From: Actinomycetota bacterium
GTDB taxonomy: Bacteria; Actinomycetota; Actinomycetes; Actinomycetales; Microbacteriaceae
DNA: 37,629 bases
Reading direction: 5' to 3'
NCBI GenBank assembly: GCA_018268435.1
Contig: JAFDWP010000207.1
Location: forward strand, 1 to 37,629
Shown here: in pieces, positions 1 to 7,755 of the stretch
How positions within the stretch are numbered: the first letter of the stretch is position 1
Layout of the letters: the number at the start of each line of letters is the position of its first letter
The notes under the pieces: model-generated
The model's input: only the letters and a program-made list of their open reading frames with translations
Database searches by the model: none
Told to the model about the DNA's origin: nothing
Made by a program: the position numbers and the translations under genes

Positions 1-189
1 GGCTTCGACCGCGTCCTCGCGACGCGCCTGGGACTGCACGCCGCCGACGCCCTCGTCGACCGCGCCTGGGGTCAGATGGTGGCGATGCGCGGCACCGACA
101 TCGTGCGGGTGCCGTTCGCCGAGGCGCTCGGCGAGCTGAACACCGTCCCGCTGCAGCGCTACGAAGAGGCCGCGGCACTGTTCGGCTGA
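1..189 (+). CDS. pfkA: 6-phosphofructokinase, C-terminal fragment
   Basis: The reading frame is open from the first base and ends in TGA at 187-189, giving the last 62 residues of a protein whose start lies outside the window. The stretch with LGLHAADALVD, WGQMVAMRGTDIV and RYEEAAALFG matches, by recall of the family, the C-terminus of actinobacterial 6-phosphofructokinase, the enzyme that phosphorylates fructose 6-phosphate in glycolysis. The catalytic and nucleotide-binding parts are not visible, so ATP versus pyrophosphate use cannot be judged. It converges on the next gene, with 188 bp between them and no convincing terminator hairpin. Confidence 0.8.
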   Translation, partial: GFDRVLATRLGLHAADALVDRAWGQMVAMRGTDIVRVPFAEALGELNTVPLQRYEEAAALFG

Positions 190-197
190 TATGTAGC
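182..197 (+). repeat. 16-bp direct repeat, copy 1
   Basis: TCGGCTGATATGTAGC occurs here across the stop codon of the phosphofructokinase gene. It recurs identically and in the same orientation at 37502-37517, across the stop codon of the last P450 gene. The flanks differ. Function is unknown; chance cannot be excluded because both copies begin with a common Gly-stop ending. Confidence 0.5.
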
Positions 198-377
198 TGC
201 CCGCCGAGGCCCGTTGTGCAGGACGAGCGACGGTGGCTCGGGCAGCACACGGGAACAGGCGATCACGCAGGGTCAGGCGACCGCCGCCCGGATCCGCCTC
301 ATTCCGCGTGTCTGCCTGATCCCGCGTCGGGAGCGCGCGCGGAGGGTGCCCCACGTGAAGTGCGCGCAGGACGCCTC

Positions 378-2510
378 TCAGACGGCGGCGACCCCCAGGC
401 GGTCCAGGATCCAGGCCAGCTCGAACGCGCGCTCGCGCCATGAGTTGTAGCGGCCGGTGACGCCGCCGTGGCCGGCCACCATCTCGCACTTGAGCAGCAC
501 GTCCTCGGCCCCCGCGTCACGCAGCCGGGCGACCCACTTCGCGGGCTCGACGTACAGCACGCGCGTGTCGTTGAGCGAGGTGACGGCGAGGATCGACGGG
601 TACGCGACGCCCTCGCGCACGTTCTCATACGGCGTGTACGACTTCATGTAGGCGTACACCTCGGCGTCGTGCAAGGGGTCGCCCCATTCGTCCCACTCGA
701 TCACGGTGAGGGGGAGGGACGGATCCAGGATCGTGGTCAGGGCGTCGACGAACGGCACCGAGGCGAGCACGCCGCCGAACAGCTCCGGCGCGAGGTTCAC
801 GACCGCGCCCATGAGCAGTCCGCCCGCGCTGCCGCCCTCGGCGACCATCCGCTCCGGCTCGGTCACGCCCGCGGATACGAGGTGCCGGGCCGCGGCGACG
901 AAGTCGGTGAACGTGTTGGTCTTCCTGCCGAGCTTGCCGTCCTCGTACCACTGCCGGCCCATCTCGCCGCCGCCGCGCACGTGCGCGACCGCGAACACCA
1001 CGCCGCGGTCGAGCTCGCTCAGCCGCATGACGGAGAAGCCCGGGTCGATCGAGTGCTCGTACGAGCCGTACCCGTACAGGTGCACGGGGCGCGGCGCCGA
1101 TCCGGGCTCGCCGAAGGAGCGCCGCCACACCAGCGAGATCGGCACCCGGGTGCCATCCTCGGCCACGGCCCAGTCGCGGCGCTGTCCGTAGGCGGAGGGG
1201 TCGTAGCCGCCGAGCACGGGCTGGCGCTTGCGCAGGTGCAGCGTGCGCGTCGCCAGCTCCAGGTCGTACACGGTCGACGGCGTCACGAACGAGCCGTAGC
1301 CGAGCCGGAGGTACGGCGAGGACCACTCCGGGTTGCCGCCGAAGCCGGCGGAGAACAGCGGCTCGTCGAAGCCGAGCTCCTCGAGCGTCCCCGCGGCGGA
1401 ATCGAGGAGCGCGATCCGCTCGAGGCCCTCGAGCCGGTATGCGACGACGGTGACGTCCCGGAAGGCGTCGACGTCGAGCAGGCGCCGCCCCGGCGTGTGC
1501 GCGAGCACGACGCGGCGCGGGCCCTGCGGGTCCTCGGCCGACACCGCGACCAGCTCGAAGTCGAGGGCTCCGTCGTTGTGCAGCACGAGCAGCTCGTCCC
1601 GACCCTCGACCACCGTGTGCTCGATCGCGTATTCCACGCCCTCGCGCCGAGGCCACACCACGCGCGGCGGCGCGGTGATGTCGTCGAGGTCGACCAGGAG
1701 CTCCTCGCTGGTGATCGAGGATCCGACCCCGATGACGAGGTACCTCCGGCTGCGGGTGATCCCCGCACCGAGCCAGAACCTCTCGTCCGGTTCGTGGAAC
1801 AGCTGCACGTCATCGGACACCGGGGTGCCGATCCGGTGCAGCCAGAGGGTGTCCGGGCGCCAGGAGTCGTCGACGGTCGTGTACAGCACGGCGGTGCCGT
1901 CCGGCGTGAAGAACGCGCCGGACGTGCCGGGGATCTCATCGGGCAGGGTCTCGCCGGTGGTCAGTTCGCGCACCCGCACCGTGTACCGCTCATCACCCTC
2001 GAAGTCGGTCGACCACAGCAGCCGGGTGGCGTCGTCCGACACGTCGAACGCGCCCATCGCGAAGAACTCGTGGCCCTCCGCCTCGACGTTGCCGTCGAGC
2101 AGGATCTGCTCGCCCGCGACCGGGACGGCCGGGTCCAGCAGCGGAGGGGTCCAGTCGTCGGGGGAGGAGACCGCGGCACGGCACTGCAGCCCGTACTGCT
2201 GGCCCTCGACCGTGCGGCCGTAGTACCACCAGTCGCCGCGGCGCGTCGGCACCGACAGGTCGGACTCCTGCACGCGCCCCTTGATCTCCTGGAACAGGGT
2301 CTCCCGCAGCGGCTCGAGGTGGGCCACGCGGGCATCCGTGTACGCGTTCTCGGCCTCGAGGTGGGCGACCACCTCCGGGTCGTCTTTCGCGCGCAGCCAG
2401 TCGTACGGATCGTCGAACACGTCGCCGTGATGGCTGCGGATCCGCGAACGGCGGGCCGCGCGCGGCGGGAGTGGGGATGCGGAGGAGGGCGTCGCAGAGA
2501 CAGAGGTCAC
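378..2510 (-). CDS. ptrB: oligopeptidase B (S9 prolyl oligopeptidase family)
   Basis: A 710-residue cytosolic serine peptidase of family S9A; oligopeptidase B cleaves short peptides after Arg or Lys. The N-terminal half has the beta-propeller type sequence that begins DPYDWLRAKDDPEV, and the C-terminal third is an alpha/beta hydrolase. The likely triad is Ser561 in GGSAGG, Asp648 in SLNDTRV and His681 in AGHGG. The length is typical and no signal peptide is seen. The start is the GTG at 2510-2508, chosen because a -10 hexamer TAGCGT lies exactly 6 nt upstream, so the mRNA is probably leaderless. The gene is divergent from the phosphate permease. Family assignment is strong; the Arg/Lys specificity is inferred from overall similarity. 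Confidence 0.9.
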   Translation of the reverse strand: MTSVSATPSSASPLPPRAARRSRIRSHHGDVFDDPYDWLRAKDDPEVVAHLEAENAYTDARVAHLEPLRETLFQEIKGRVQESDLSVPTRRGDWWYYGRTVEGQQYGLQCRAAVSSPDDWTPPLLDPAVPVAGEQILLDGNVEAEGHEFFAMGAFDVSDDATRLLWSTDFEGDERYTVRVRELTTGETLPDEIPGTSGAFFTPDGTAVLYTTVDDSWRPDTLWLHRIGTPVSDDVQLFHEPDERFWLGAGITRSRRYLVIGVGSSITSEELLVDLDDITAPPRVVWPRREGVEYAIEHTVVEGRDELLVLHNDGALDFELVAVSAEDPQGPRRVVLAHTPGRRLLDVDAFRDVTVVAYRLEGLERIALLDSAAGTLEELGFDEPLFSAGFGGNPEWSSPYLRLGYGSFVTPSTVYDLELATRTLHLRKRQPVLGGYDPSAYGQRRDWAVAEDGTRVPISLVWRRSFGEPGSAPRPVHLYGYGSYEHSIDPGFSVMRLSELDRGVVFAVAHVRGGGEMGRQWYEDGKLGRKTNTFTDFVAAARHLVSAGVTEPERMVAEGGSAGGLLMGAVVNLAPELFGGVLASVPFVDALTTILDPSLPLTVIEWDEWGDPLHDAEVYAYMKSYTPYENVREGVAYPSILAVTSLNDTRVLYVEPAKWVARLRDAGAEDVLLKCEMVAGHGGVTGRYNSWRERAFELAWILDRLGVAAV

Positions 2511-2516
2511 GCTTCC

Positions 2517-2522
2517 ACGCTA
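2517..2522 (-). promoter_or_regulatory. -10 element TAGCGT for oligopeptidase B
   Basis: On the reverse strand TAGCGT is followed by six bases (GGAAGC) and the GTG start. With transcription starting about 7 nt after a -10 box, the mRNA would begin at the start codon itself. No clear -35 box is seen. Confidence 0.55.
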
Positions 2523-2605
2523 GTCGAGGCGGCGCCGTCGGCGGCCGGATGCCGGGGGTCTCAAGTTGACCGGCCTGGGTCGGGGTGGGAGGATGCTTTC
2601 GGCCC

Positions 2606-2644
2606 GTTAACGGATGCTGAACCCCCGGTGAACTCTTCGTTCGT
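2606..2644 (+). promoter_or_regulatory. Pho-box-like 11-nt direct repeats upstream of the phosphate permease
   Basis: GTTAAC (2606), CTGAAC (2617) and GTGAAC (2628) stand exactly 11 nt apart, and a weaker fourth unit GTTCGT follows at 2639. Repeats with a GTGAAC/GTTCAC core and 11-nt period are the known binding pattern of actinobacterial phosphate-response regulators (PhoP, PhoR and RegX3 type). The site lies 26-65 bp before the permease start, consistent with control by phosphate. The regulator itself is not in the window. Confidence 0.6.
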
Positions 2645-2670
2645 CACGTCCCTCGACTCGAAAGCGATCG

Positions 2671-3921
2671 GTGGAAACCGCAGCCCTCATCGTCGTGCTG
2701 GTGATCCTGCTGGCACTGTTCTTCGACTTCACCAACGGGTTTCACGATACGGCGAACGCCATGGCGACGCCCATCGCGACCGGAGCCCTCAAGCCCCGCA
2801 CCGCGGTCATGCTGGCGGCCGGCCTCAACCTGGTCGGCGCGTTCCTGTCCACCGAGGTGTCCAAGACCATCTCGGGCGGGATCGTCCGCGAGGACCAGAT
2901 CCACGGCGATCTGTTCCCCGCCCTGATCTTCGCGGGCCTGATCGGCGCGATCACCTGGAACATGCTCACGTGGTTGCTGGGGCTGCCGTCCAGCTCCTCG
3001 CACGCGCTGTTCGGCGGTCTCATCGGCGCCACCCTGGTCGGCATCGGCATGAACGGCATCGACTTCGGTGCCGTGCTGTCCAAGGTCGTGCTGCCGGCGC
3101 TCATCGCCCCGGTCACCGCCGGGCTCATCGCGTTCCTCGCCACGAAGCTCGCCTATCTGGTGACCCGCCGCTACGACGGCAAGCCCGACGGCCGCAGCGG
3201 GTTCCGCTGGGGACAGATCTTCACGTCCTCCCTGGTCGCCCTCGCACACGGCACGAACGACGCGCAGAAGACCATGGGCGTCATCACGCTCGCCCTGATC
3301 ACGGTCGGATGGCAGTCGGGTGCGCACCACGAGCCGCAGCTGTGGGTCATCATCGCCTGTGCCTGCACGATCGCCCTGGGCACCTACCTCGGCGGCTGGC
3401 GCATCATCCGCACCCTCGGGCGCGGCCTCACCGACGTGAAGCCCGCGCAGGGCTTCGCGGCGGAGACCTCCACCGCCGCCACGATCCTGGCCTCCAGCGC
3501 CCTCGGCTTCGCGCTGTCCACGACGCAGGTCGCCTCGGGATCCGTGATCGGATCCGGACTCGGTCGCCGCGGCTCCACGGTGCGCTGGCGGACCGCCGGG
3601 CGCATCGCGCTGGGCTGGGTGCTCACGCTTCCCGCCGCAGGAGCGGTCGGCGCCCTCGCCGCACTCATCGTCGTGCTGGGCGGCGGCTGGGGCGTGCTGA
3701 TCGACGCGATCCTCGCTCTCGCCGTGATCATCGGACTGTTCCTGCGTTCGCGCCGCAACGCCGTGACGGCGAACAACGCCTTCAGCGAGGTGGCCCACTC
3801 CGGCCGCGCCATCGAGGTCCCGGAGGAGCCGCCGCTCACTCCGCGTCAGGCCAGGGCGCAGCGCGCCCGTGAGCGTGCCAAGGCGAAGGCCAAGGCCAAG
3901 GCGAAGGGGACGGACCAGTGA
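2671..3921 (+). CDS. pitA: inorganic phosphate transporter, PiT family
   Basis: A 416-residue integral membrane protein with about ten hydrophobic segments. It is a PiT-family, proton- or cation-coupled phosphate permease. The family signature appears twice: FDFTNGFHDTANAMAT near residues 17-32 and ALAHGTNDAQKTMGVI near residue 190, each holding the conserved G(F/T)(H/N)D core. The start is GTG at 2671; an ATG alternative would remove the first membrane helix. The C-terminus ends in a Lys/Ala-rich tail written as near-perfect AAGGCC/AAGGCG codon repeats (about 3888-3908). The gene overlaps the next one by 4 bp (GTGA), so the two are probably translationally coupled. A Pho-box-like array lies upstream. 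Confidence 0.92.
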   Translation: METAALIVVLVILLALFFDFTNGFHDTANAMATPIATGALKPRTAVMLAAGLNLVGAFLSTEVSKTISGGIVREDQIHGDLFPALIFAGLIGAITWNMLTWLLGLPSSSSHALFGGLIGATLVGIGMNGIDFGAVLSKVVLPALIAPVTAGLIAFLATKLAYLVTRRYDGKPDGRSGFRWGQIFTSSLVALAHGTNDAQKTMGVITLALITVGWQSGAHHEPQLWVIIACACTIALGTYLGGWRIIRTLGRGLTDVKPAQGFAAETSTAATILASSALGFALSTTQVASGSVIGSGLGRRGSTVRWRTAGRIALGWVLTLPAAGAVGALAALIVVLGGGWGVLIDAILALAVIIGLFLRSRRNAVTANNAFSEVAHSGRAIEVPEEPPLTPRQARAQRARERAKAKAKAKAKGTDQ

Positions 3922-4250
3922 CCGTGATGATCCATTGGGACGCCTTCTTCGAGGTGCTCGGCGCCGCATTGGTGGGCACCCTGATCGTCGTGGGCTTCTA
4001 CGCCCTGGGTCTGCGGATGCTGGTGCGGGCCGGACGCTCGCCGGTCGTGTCGCCGGCGGAGTTCACCGACGCGATCACCGTGATCAGCGACAAGGAGGCG
4101 AAGCGCGCCGCCAAGGCCGCCGCCAAGGCGGCGCGGAAGAGCCCCCTCAGCGACGGGCAGAAGACGCTCGCGCAGATCGCGGCCTACGGCTGCTTCGCCG
4201 TGTGCGCCGCCGCCGTGGTCGCAGGCATCCTGCTCATCGTCGTCAAGTAG
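3918..4250 (+). CDS. small two-helix membrane protein, partner of the PiT permease
   Basis: A 110-residue protein starting at a GTG that overlaps the permease stop codon. It has a hydrophobic segment at about residues 10-32, a Lys/Ala-rich cytosolic stretch (KEAKRAAKAAAKAARKSP, about 57-75) and a second hydrophobic segment at about 83-108. No enzyme motif is visible. Small membrane proteins directly after PiT genes are common in actinobacteria by recall, so it may be a stabilising or regulatory subunit; that role is inference. GTG is preferred to the ATG a few codons later because of the overlap with the preceding gene. Confidence 0.75.
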   Translation: MTVMIHWDAFFEVLGAALVGTLIVVGFYALGLRMLVRAGRSPVVSPAEFTDAITVISDKEAKRAAKAAAKAARKSPLSDGQKTLAQIAAYGCFAVCAAAVVAGILLIVVK

Positions 4251-4292
4251 TCACGTCACGTCACGTCGCGGTGCCGGGTCCGCGGGCGGCGC

Positions 4293-4298
4293 TAGCCT
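4293..4298 (+). promoter_or_regulatory. -10 element TAGCCT for the CpdA-type phosphoesterase
   Basis: TAGCCT is followed by six bases and the ATG at 4305, so a leaderless transcript is predicted. Just upstream, TCACG is repeated three times in tandem (4251-4265). Confidence 0.55.
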
Positions 4299-4304
4299 AG
4301 CGGC

Positions 4305-5207
4305 ATGACAGCGCAGTTCGGCCGCTCCGCGGCGCCCACGCACACGCTCGTGCATGTGAGCGATCCGCACCTGCTCGCCGGGGGAGCGGCCCTCGGCGGC
4401 CGGTTCGACGTGGACCGCACGCTGGCCCGCACCCTCGCCGCGATCGAGCGCGCGGCCGACCGGCCCGACGCGATCGTGGTCACCGGGGATCTCGCCGATC
4501 TCGGCGAGCCCGACGCCTACCGGCGCCTGCGCGCGGCCGTGGAACCCGTCGCGGAGCGCCTCGGCGCGCCCGTGATCTGGGTCGCGGGCAACCACGACGA
4601 GCGCCCCGCGCTGCGTGAGCACCTGCTCGGGGCGGACCCCACCGAGGAGCCGGTCACCGGAGTGTGGGACCTGAACGGGCTGCGGGTGATCGCGCTGGAC
4701 TCCACCGTGCCCGGCTGGCATCACGGCGACATCGACCCCGGCCAGCGGGCCTGGCTCGCCGAGCAGCTGCGCACGCCCGCCCCGCATGGGACTCTGCTCG
4801 CGATGCACCATCCGCCGGTGCCCAGCCACATCCCGTTCTTCGACATCCTCGAGCTGCGCCATCAGGACGAGCTCGCCGAGATCGTGCGCGGTTCCGATGT
4901 GCGCGGCATCCTGGCGGGGCACCTGCACTACTCGCTGCACGCCACGTTCGCCGGCGTCCCCGTGAGCGTCGCCGGCGCCACCTGCTACACGATGGACGTC
5001 GCGAGCCCCGCGGACCGCGTGAACGGCATGGACGCCGCGCAGTCGTTCCAGCTCGTGCACGTGCGGCCCGAGACGATCACGCACACCGTGGTGCCGGTGG
5101 TCGAGGCGTCCCCGGTCGACACGTTCAGCCCCGCGTGGGTGGCGCGGATGGCGGCGCTGAGCCCGCAGCAGCGGCTGGAGGCGTTCTCGCGCAAGCCCGG
5201 CCGCTGA
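4305..5207 (+). CDS. cpdA: metallophosphoesterase, 3',5'-cyclic-nucleotide phosphodiesterase CpdA type
   Basis: A 300-residue cytosolic calcineurin-like phosphoesterase. The two-metal motifs are all present: SDPH (Asp20, His22), GDLADLG, GNHDE, MHHPP and GHLH. This set and the length fit the class III cyclic nucleotide phosphodiesterases (CpdA, Rv0805) that hydrolyse cAMP, although related enzymes act on other phosphodiesters. The start ATG is supported by the -10 hexamer 6 nt upstream rather than by a ribosome-binding site. It stands alone between the phosphate permease unit and aspartase. Family is certain; cAMP as substrate is inferred. Confidence 0.82.
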   Translation: MTAQFGRSAAPTHTLVHVSDPHLLAGGAALGGRFDVDRTLARTLAAIERAADRPDAIVVTGDLADLGEPDAYRRLRAAVEPVAERLGAPVIWVAGNHDERPALREHLLGADPTEEPVTGVWDLNGLRVIALDSTVPGWHHGDIDPGQRAWLAEQLRTPAPHGTLLAMHHPPVPSHIPFFDILELRHQDELAEIVRGSDVRGILAGHLHYSLHATFAGVPVSVAGATCYTMDVASPADRVNGMDAAQSFQLVHVRPETITHTVVPVVEASPVDTFSPAWVARMAALSPQQRLEAFSRKPGR

Positions 5208-5233
5208 CGCCCGGTCGCCGAAGTCCGGCCGGG

Positions 5234-5239
5234 TAGGAT
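5234..5239 (+). promoter_or_regulatory. -10 element TAGGAT for aspA
   Basis: TAGGAT lies about 47 bp before the chosen aspA start and gives a leader of about 40 nt. A GAGGA ribosome-binding site (5275-5279) lies 7 nt before the ATG at 5287. No good -35 box is seen. Confidence 0.45.
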
Positions 5240-5286
5240 GGACGCATCCCCCTTCCCTGTTCGCCATCACCCACGAGGATGTGTCC

Positions 5287-6747
5287 ATGGCCGCCGTTGC
5301 GCCTGCCACCCGAACCGAAACCGACTCCCTGGGAAGCAAGGAGATCCCGGCCGACGCGTATTGGGGGATCCATACACTCCGCGCCGCAGAGAACTTCCCG
5401 ATCACGAAGCGGCCCATCTCGGTCTACCCCGAGCTGATCGAAGCCCTGGCGATGGTCAAGCAGGCGAGCGCCCGCGCCAACAAGGAGATCGGCGCCCTCG
5501 ACGCCGAGCGGGCCGACCTCATCGACGCCGCCGCGCAGAAGGTCATCGACGGCGAGTTCCACGACCAGTTCATCGTCGGGGTCATCCAGGGCGGCGCCGG
5601 CACCTCGACCAACATGAACGCGAACGAGGTGATCACCAACATCGCGCTCGAACTCGCCGGGCGCGAGAAGGGGGACTACGCGTTCCTCTCGCCGATCGAC
5701 CACACGAATCGCAGCCAGTCCACGAACGACGTCTACCCGACGGCGATCAAGATCGGGCTGTCGCTGAACCTGCGCTCCCTGCTCGACGAGCTGGACCTGC
5801 TGCGCGTGTCGTTCCTGAACAAGGCCCGCGAGTTCCACGATGTGCTGAAGGTCGGCCGCACGCAGCTCCAAGACGCCGTGCCGATGACGCTGGGCCAGGA
5901 GTTCCACGGCTTCGCCTCGACGCTCGGCTACGATCACACGCGCCTCACCGAGAACGCCTGGCTCATGTACGAGATCAACATGGGCGCCACCGCGATCGGT
6001 ACCGGCATCACGACGCACCCGAACTACGCACCCGCCGTGCTGAAGCACCTGCGCGAGATCTCCGGCCTGGACCTGGCCACCGCGACCGACCTCGTCGAGG
6101 CCACGAGCGACACCGGATCCTTCATGTCGTTCTCCTCGTCGCTCAAGCGCAACGCGATGAAGCTCTCCAAGATCTGCAACGACCTGCGTCTGCTCTCCTC
6201 CGGTCCGCAGGCGGGTCTCGGCGAGATCAACCTGCCCGCCATGCAGGCGGGGTCCAGCATCATGCCGGGCAAGGTCAACCCGGTCATCCCGGAGGTCGTG
6301 AACCAGGTCGCCTTCGCGGTTGCCGGCTCCGACATGACGGTGACGATGGCGGCCGAGGCGGGCCAGCTCCAGCTGAACGCGTTCGAGCCGGTGATCGCGC
6401 ACTCGATCTTCCAGTCCATCACCTGGATGCGCCAGGCCATGTGGACCCTGCGCGTGAACTGCATCGACGGCATCACCGCCAACCGCGACCGCCTCGGCGG
6501 CATGGTGGGCTCGTCGGTCGGCGTGATCACCGCGCTGACCCCGTTCATCGGATACGCCGCGTCCGCCGCCCTCGCGAAGACGGCGCTGCTGACCAACCGC
6601 AACGTCGCCGACCTCGTCGTCGAGGCCGGGCTGATGTCGCGCGAGGAGGTCACCAAGCAGCTGTCGCCCGCGCGCCTGTCCGGTCTGGAGACCGTCACCG
6701 CGGCGATCCCGGTGATCCCCTCGAAGGACGTCGACGCCGGGGCCTGA
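5287..6747 (+). CDS. aspA: aspartate ammonia-lyase
   Basis: A 486-residue enzyme of the aspartase/fumarase superfamily, which reversibly deaminates L-aspartate to fumarate and ammonia in the cytosol. The superfamily signature GSSIMPGKVNP is intact, as are TSTNMNANEV, the substrate-binding SPIDHTNRSQSTND stretch and KVGRTQLQDAVP. The SxxDHTNxSQSTND wording favours aspartase over class II fumarase. A GTG two codons upstream (5281) is possible, but it would sit directly against the GAGGA ribosome-binding site, so the ATG at 5287 is chosen. The unit ends at a strong hairpin. Confidence 0.9.
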   Translation: MAAVAPATRTETDSLGSKEIPADAYWGIHTLRAAENFPITKRPISVYPELIEALAMVKQASARANKEIGALDAERADLIDAAAQKVIDGEFHDQFIVGVIQGGAGTSTNMNANEVITNIALELAGREKGDYAFLSPIDHTNRSQSTNDVYPTAIKIGLSLNLRSLLDELDLLRVSFLNKAREFHDVLKVGRTQLQDAVPMTLGQEFHGFASTLGYDHTRLTENAWLMYEINMGATAIGTGITTHPNYAPAVLKHLREISGLDLATATDLVEATSDTGSFMSFSSSLKRNAMKLSKICNDLRLLSSGPQAGLGEINLPAMQAGSSIMPGKVNPVIPEVVNQVAFAVAGSDMTVTMAAEAGQLQLNAFEPVIAHSIFQSITWMRQAMWTLRVNCIDGITANRDRLGGMVGSSVGVITALTPFIGYAASAALAKTALLTNRNVADLVVEAGLMSREEVTKQLSPARLSGLETVTAAIPVIPSKDVDAGA

Positions 6748-6765
6748 CCGCCGCGCGGTACGTCG

Positions 6766-6799
6766 AACGGCCCGTCGCCGGACAAGCGACGGGCCGTTT
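6766..6799. terminator. hairpin terminator between aspA and the FAH-family gene
   Basis: AACGGCCCGTCG (6766-6777) pairs perfectly with CGACGGGCCGTT (6787-6798) across a 9-nt loop and is followed by a short T run. It lies between two convergent genes and could serve both strands. Confidence 0.8.
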
Positions 6800-6826
6800 C
6801 GCGTGCCGGCCGGTGCCGGCGTCGGA

Positions 6827-7696
6827 TCAGTCCAGGATCCGGCAGTGCGTCGTGAGCTCGCCGATGCCGTCGATGCCGACGGTCACGGTGGAGCGGTCGC
6901 GGAGGAAGATCTGCGGATCGCGGGAGTAGCCGGCCCCGCCGGGGCTGCCCGTGGAGATGAGCGTCCCCGGCCGCAGCGTGAGCGAGCGCGACAGGTGCGC
7001 GATGAGCGTCGAGACGGGGCGCACCATCTGCGCGGTCGACGCATCCTGCACGGTGTGCCCGTCGACCACGGTCCAGATGTGCAGGTCCTGCGGATCCGGG
7101 ACCTCATCGGCGGTCACGACCACCGGGCCGGTGGGGGAGAAGCCGTCGAACGACTTGCACCGCGACCACTGCGCCTCGGCGAACTGGATGTCCCGGGCGG
7201 TGATGTCGTTGACGACGGTGTAGCCCCAGACGTGATCGAGCGCGTCCTCGGCGGACACGTCCTTGGCCGCGGCACCGATCACGACGCCGAGCTCGGCCTC
7301 GTAGTCGACCGACTCGGACAGCGCGCGCGGCCAGGACGTGGTCTGCCCGTGGCCGGACAGCGAGTTGGGCCAGAGGGTGAACACCGTCGGCGCGGTGTCC
7401 GTCTTGAGCCCCAGCTCGCTGGAGTGCGCGGCGTAGTTCAGGCCGATCGCCAGCACCACCGGCGGCGCGAGCACGGCCGCGCTGAAGCCGAATCCGCCGA
7501 GCGGGTGCACCGGGGCGGTGCCGTCGGCGTGCGCGCGGCGCACGGCGTCGAGCAGGGCATCGCCGCCCTCGATGAGCTGCTGGAGTGTGGCAGGGGCCGG
7601 ATCCACGAGATCGGAGACGAGCGTCGCGACGTCGCCGTCGAGGACGGCGAGGACGGGGACGTCGGACTCGGGACGGCGCAGATGAGCGAACCGCAT
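6827..7696 (-). CDS. fumarylacetoacetate hydrolase (FAH) family protein
   Basis: A 289-residue protein with an FAH N-terminal domain and a C-terminal FAH catalytic fold. Metal-binding positions of the family are visible: VDYEAELGVVIG holds two acidic ligands and VNDITARD the Asp. IGLNYAAHSSE and FDGFSPTGP are also typical. Members hydrolyse or decarboxylate beta-diketo acids, for example acylpyruvases or 5-oxopent-3-ene-tricarboxylate decarboxylases, at the end of aromatic or amino acid breakdown. No pathway partner is adjacent, so the substrate is unknown. The ATG at 7696 is backed by a -10 hexamer 6 nt upstream. Confidence 0.85.
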   Translation of the reverse strand: MRFAHLRRPESDVPVLAVLDGDVATLVSDLVDPAPATLQQLIEGGDALLDAVRRAHADGTAPVHPLGGFGFSAAVLAPPVVLAIGLNYAAHSSELGLKTDTAPTVFTLWPNSLSGHGQTTSWPRALSESVDYEAELGVVIGAAAKDVSAEDALDHVWGYTVVNDITARDIQFAEAQWSRCKSFDGFSPTGPVVVTADEVPDPQDLHIWTVVDGHTVQDASTAQMVRPVSTLIAHLSRSLTLRPGTLISTGSPGGAGYSRDPQIFLRDRSTVTVGIDGIGELTTHCRILD

Positions 7697-7702
7697 GGCT
7701 CC

Positions 7703-7708
7703 ACGCTA
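7703..7708 (-). promoter_or_regulatory. -10 element TAGCGT for the FAH-family gene
   Basis: On the reverse strand TAGCGT is followed by GGAGCC and then ATG, a 6-nt gap that predicts a leaderless mRNA. It is the same hexamer as at the oligopeptidase B gene. Confidence 0.5.
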
Positions 7709-7743
7709 CCGGGCGCGTCCGCGACCCCGGCCGGGTGAGCCTC

Positions 7744-7749
7744 TAGGCT
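7744..7749 (+). promoter_or_regulatory. -10 element TAGGCT for the PrsW-type gene
   Basis: TAGGCT is followed by TTGGGC and ATG at 7756. The 6-nt spacing favours this ATG over the in-frame TTG at 7750 and predicts a leaderless transcript, divergent from the FAH-family gene. Confidence 0.55.
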
Positions 7750-7755
7750 TTGGGC

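Noticed and set aside
214-450. Small forward open frames after the phosphofructokinase gene
   Set aside because: No ribosome-binding site or -10 element at the start, shadow-like composition, and they run into the oligopeptidase gene.
468-3872. Very long open frame (1134 codons) on the forward strand opposite oligopeptidase B and running through the phosphate permease in another frame
   Set aside because: It is an antisense and out-of-frame shadow typical of high-GC DNA; the translation is Arg/His/Gly-rich low complexity, while the genes beneath have clear family motifs.
4251-4265. Tandem TCACG repeats as a possible repeat array
   Set aside because: Only three 5-bp units; too short to be more than simple sequence.
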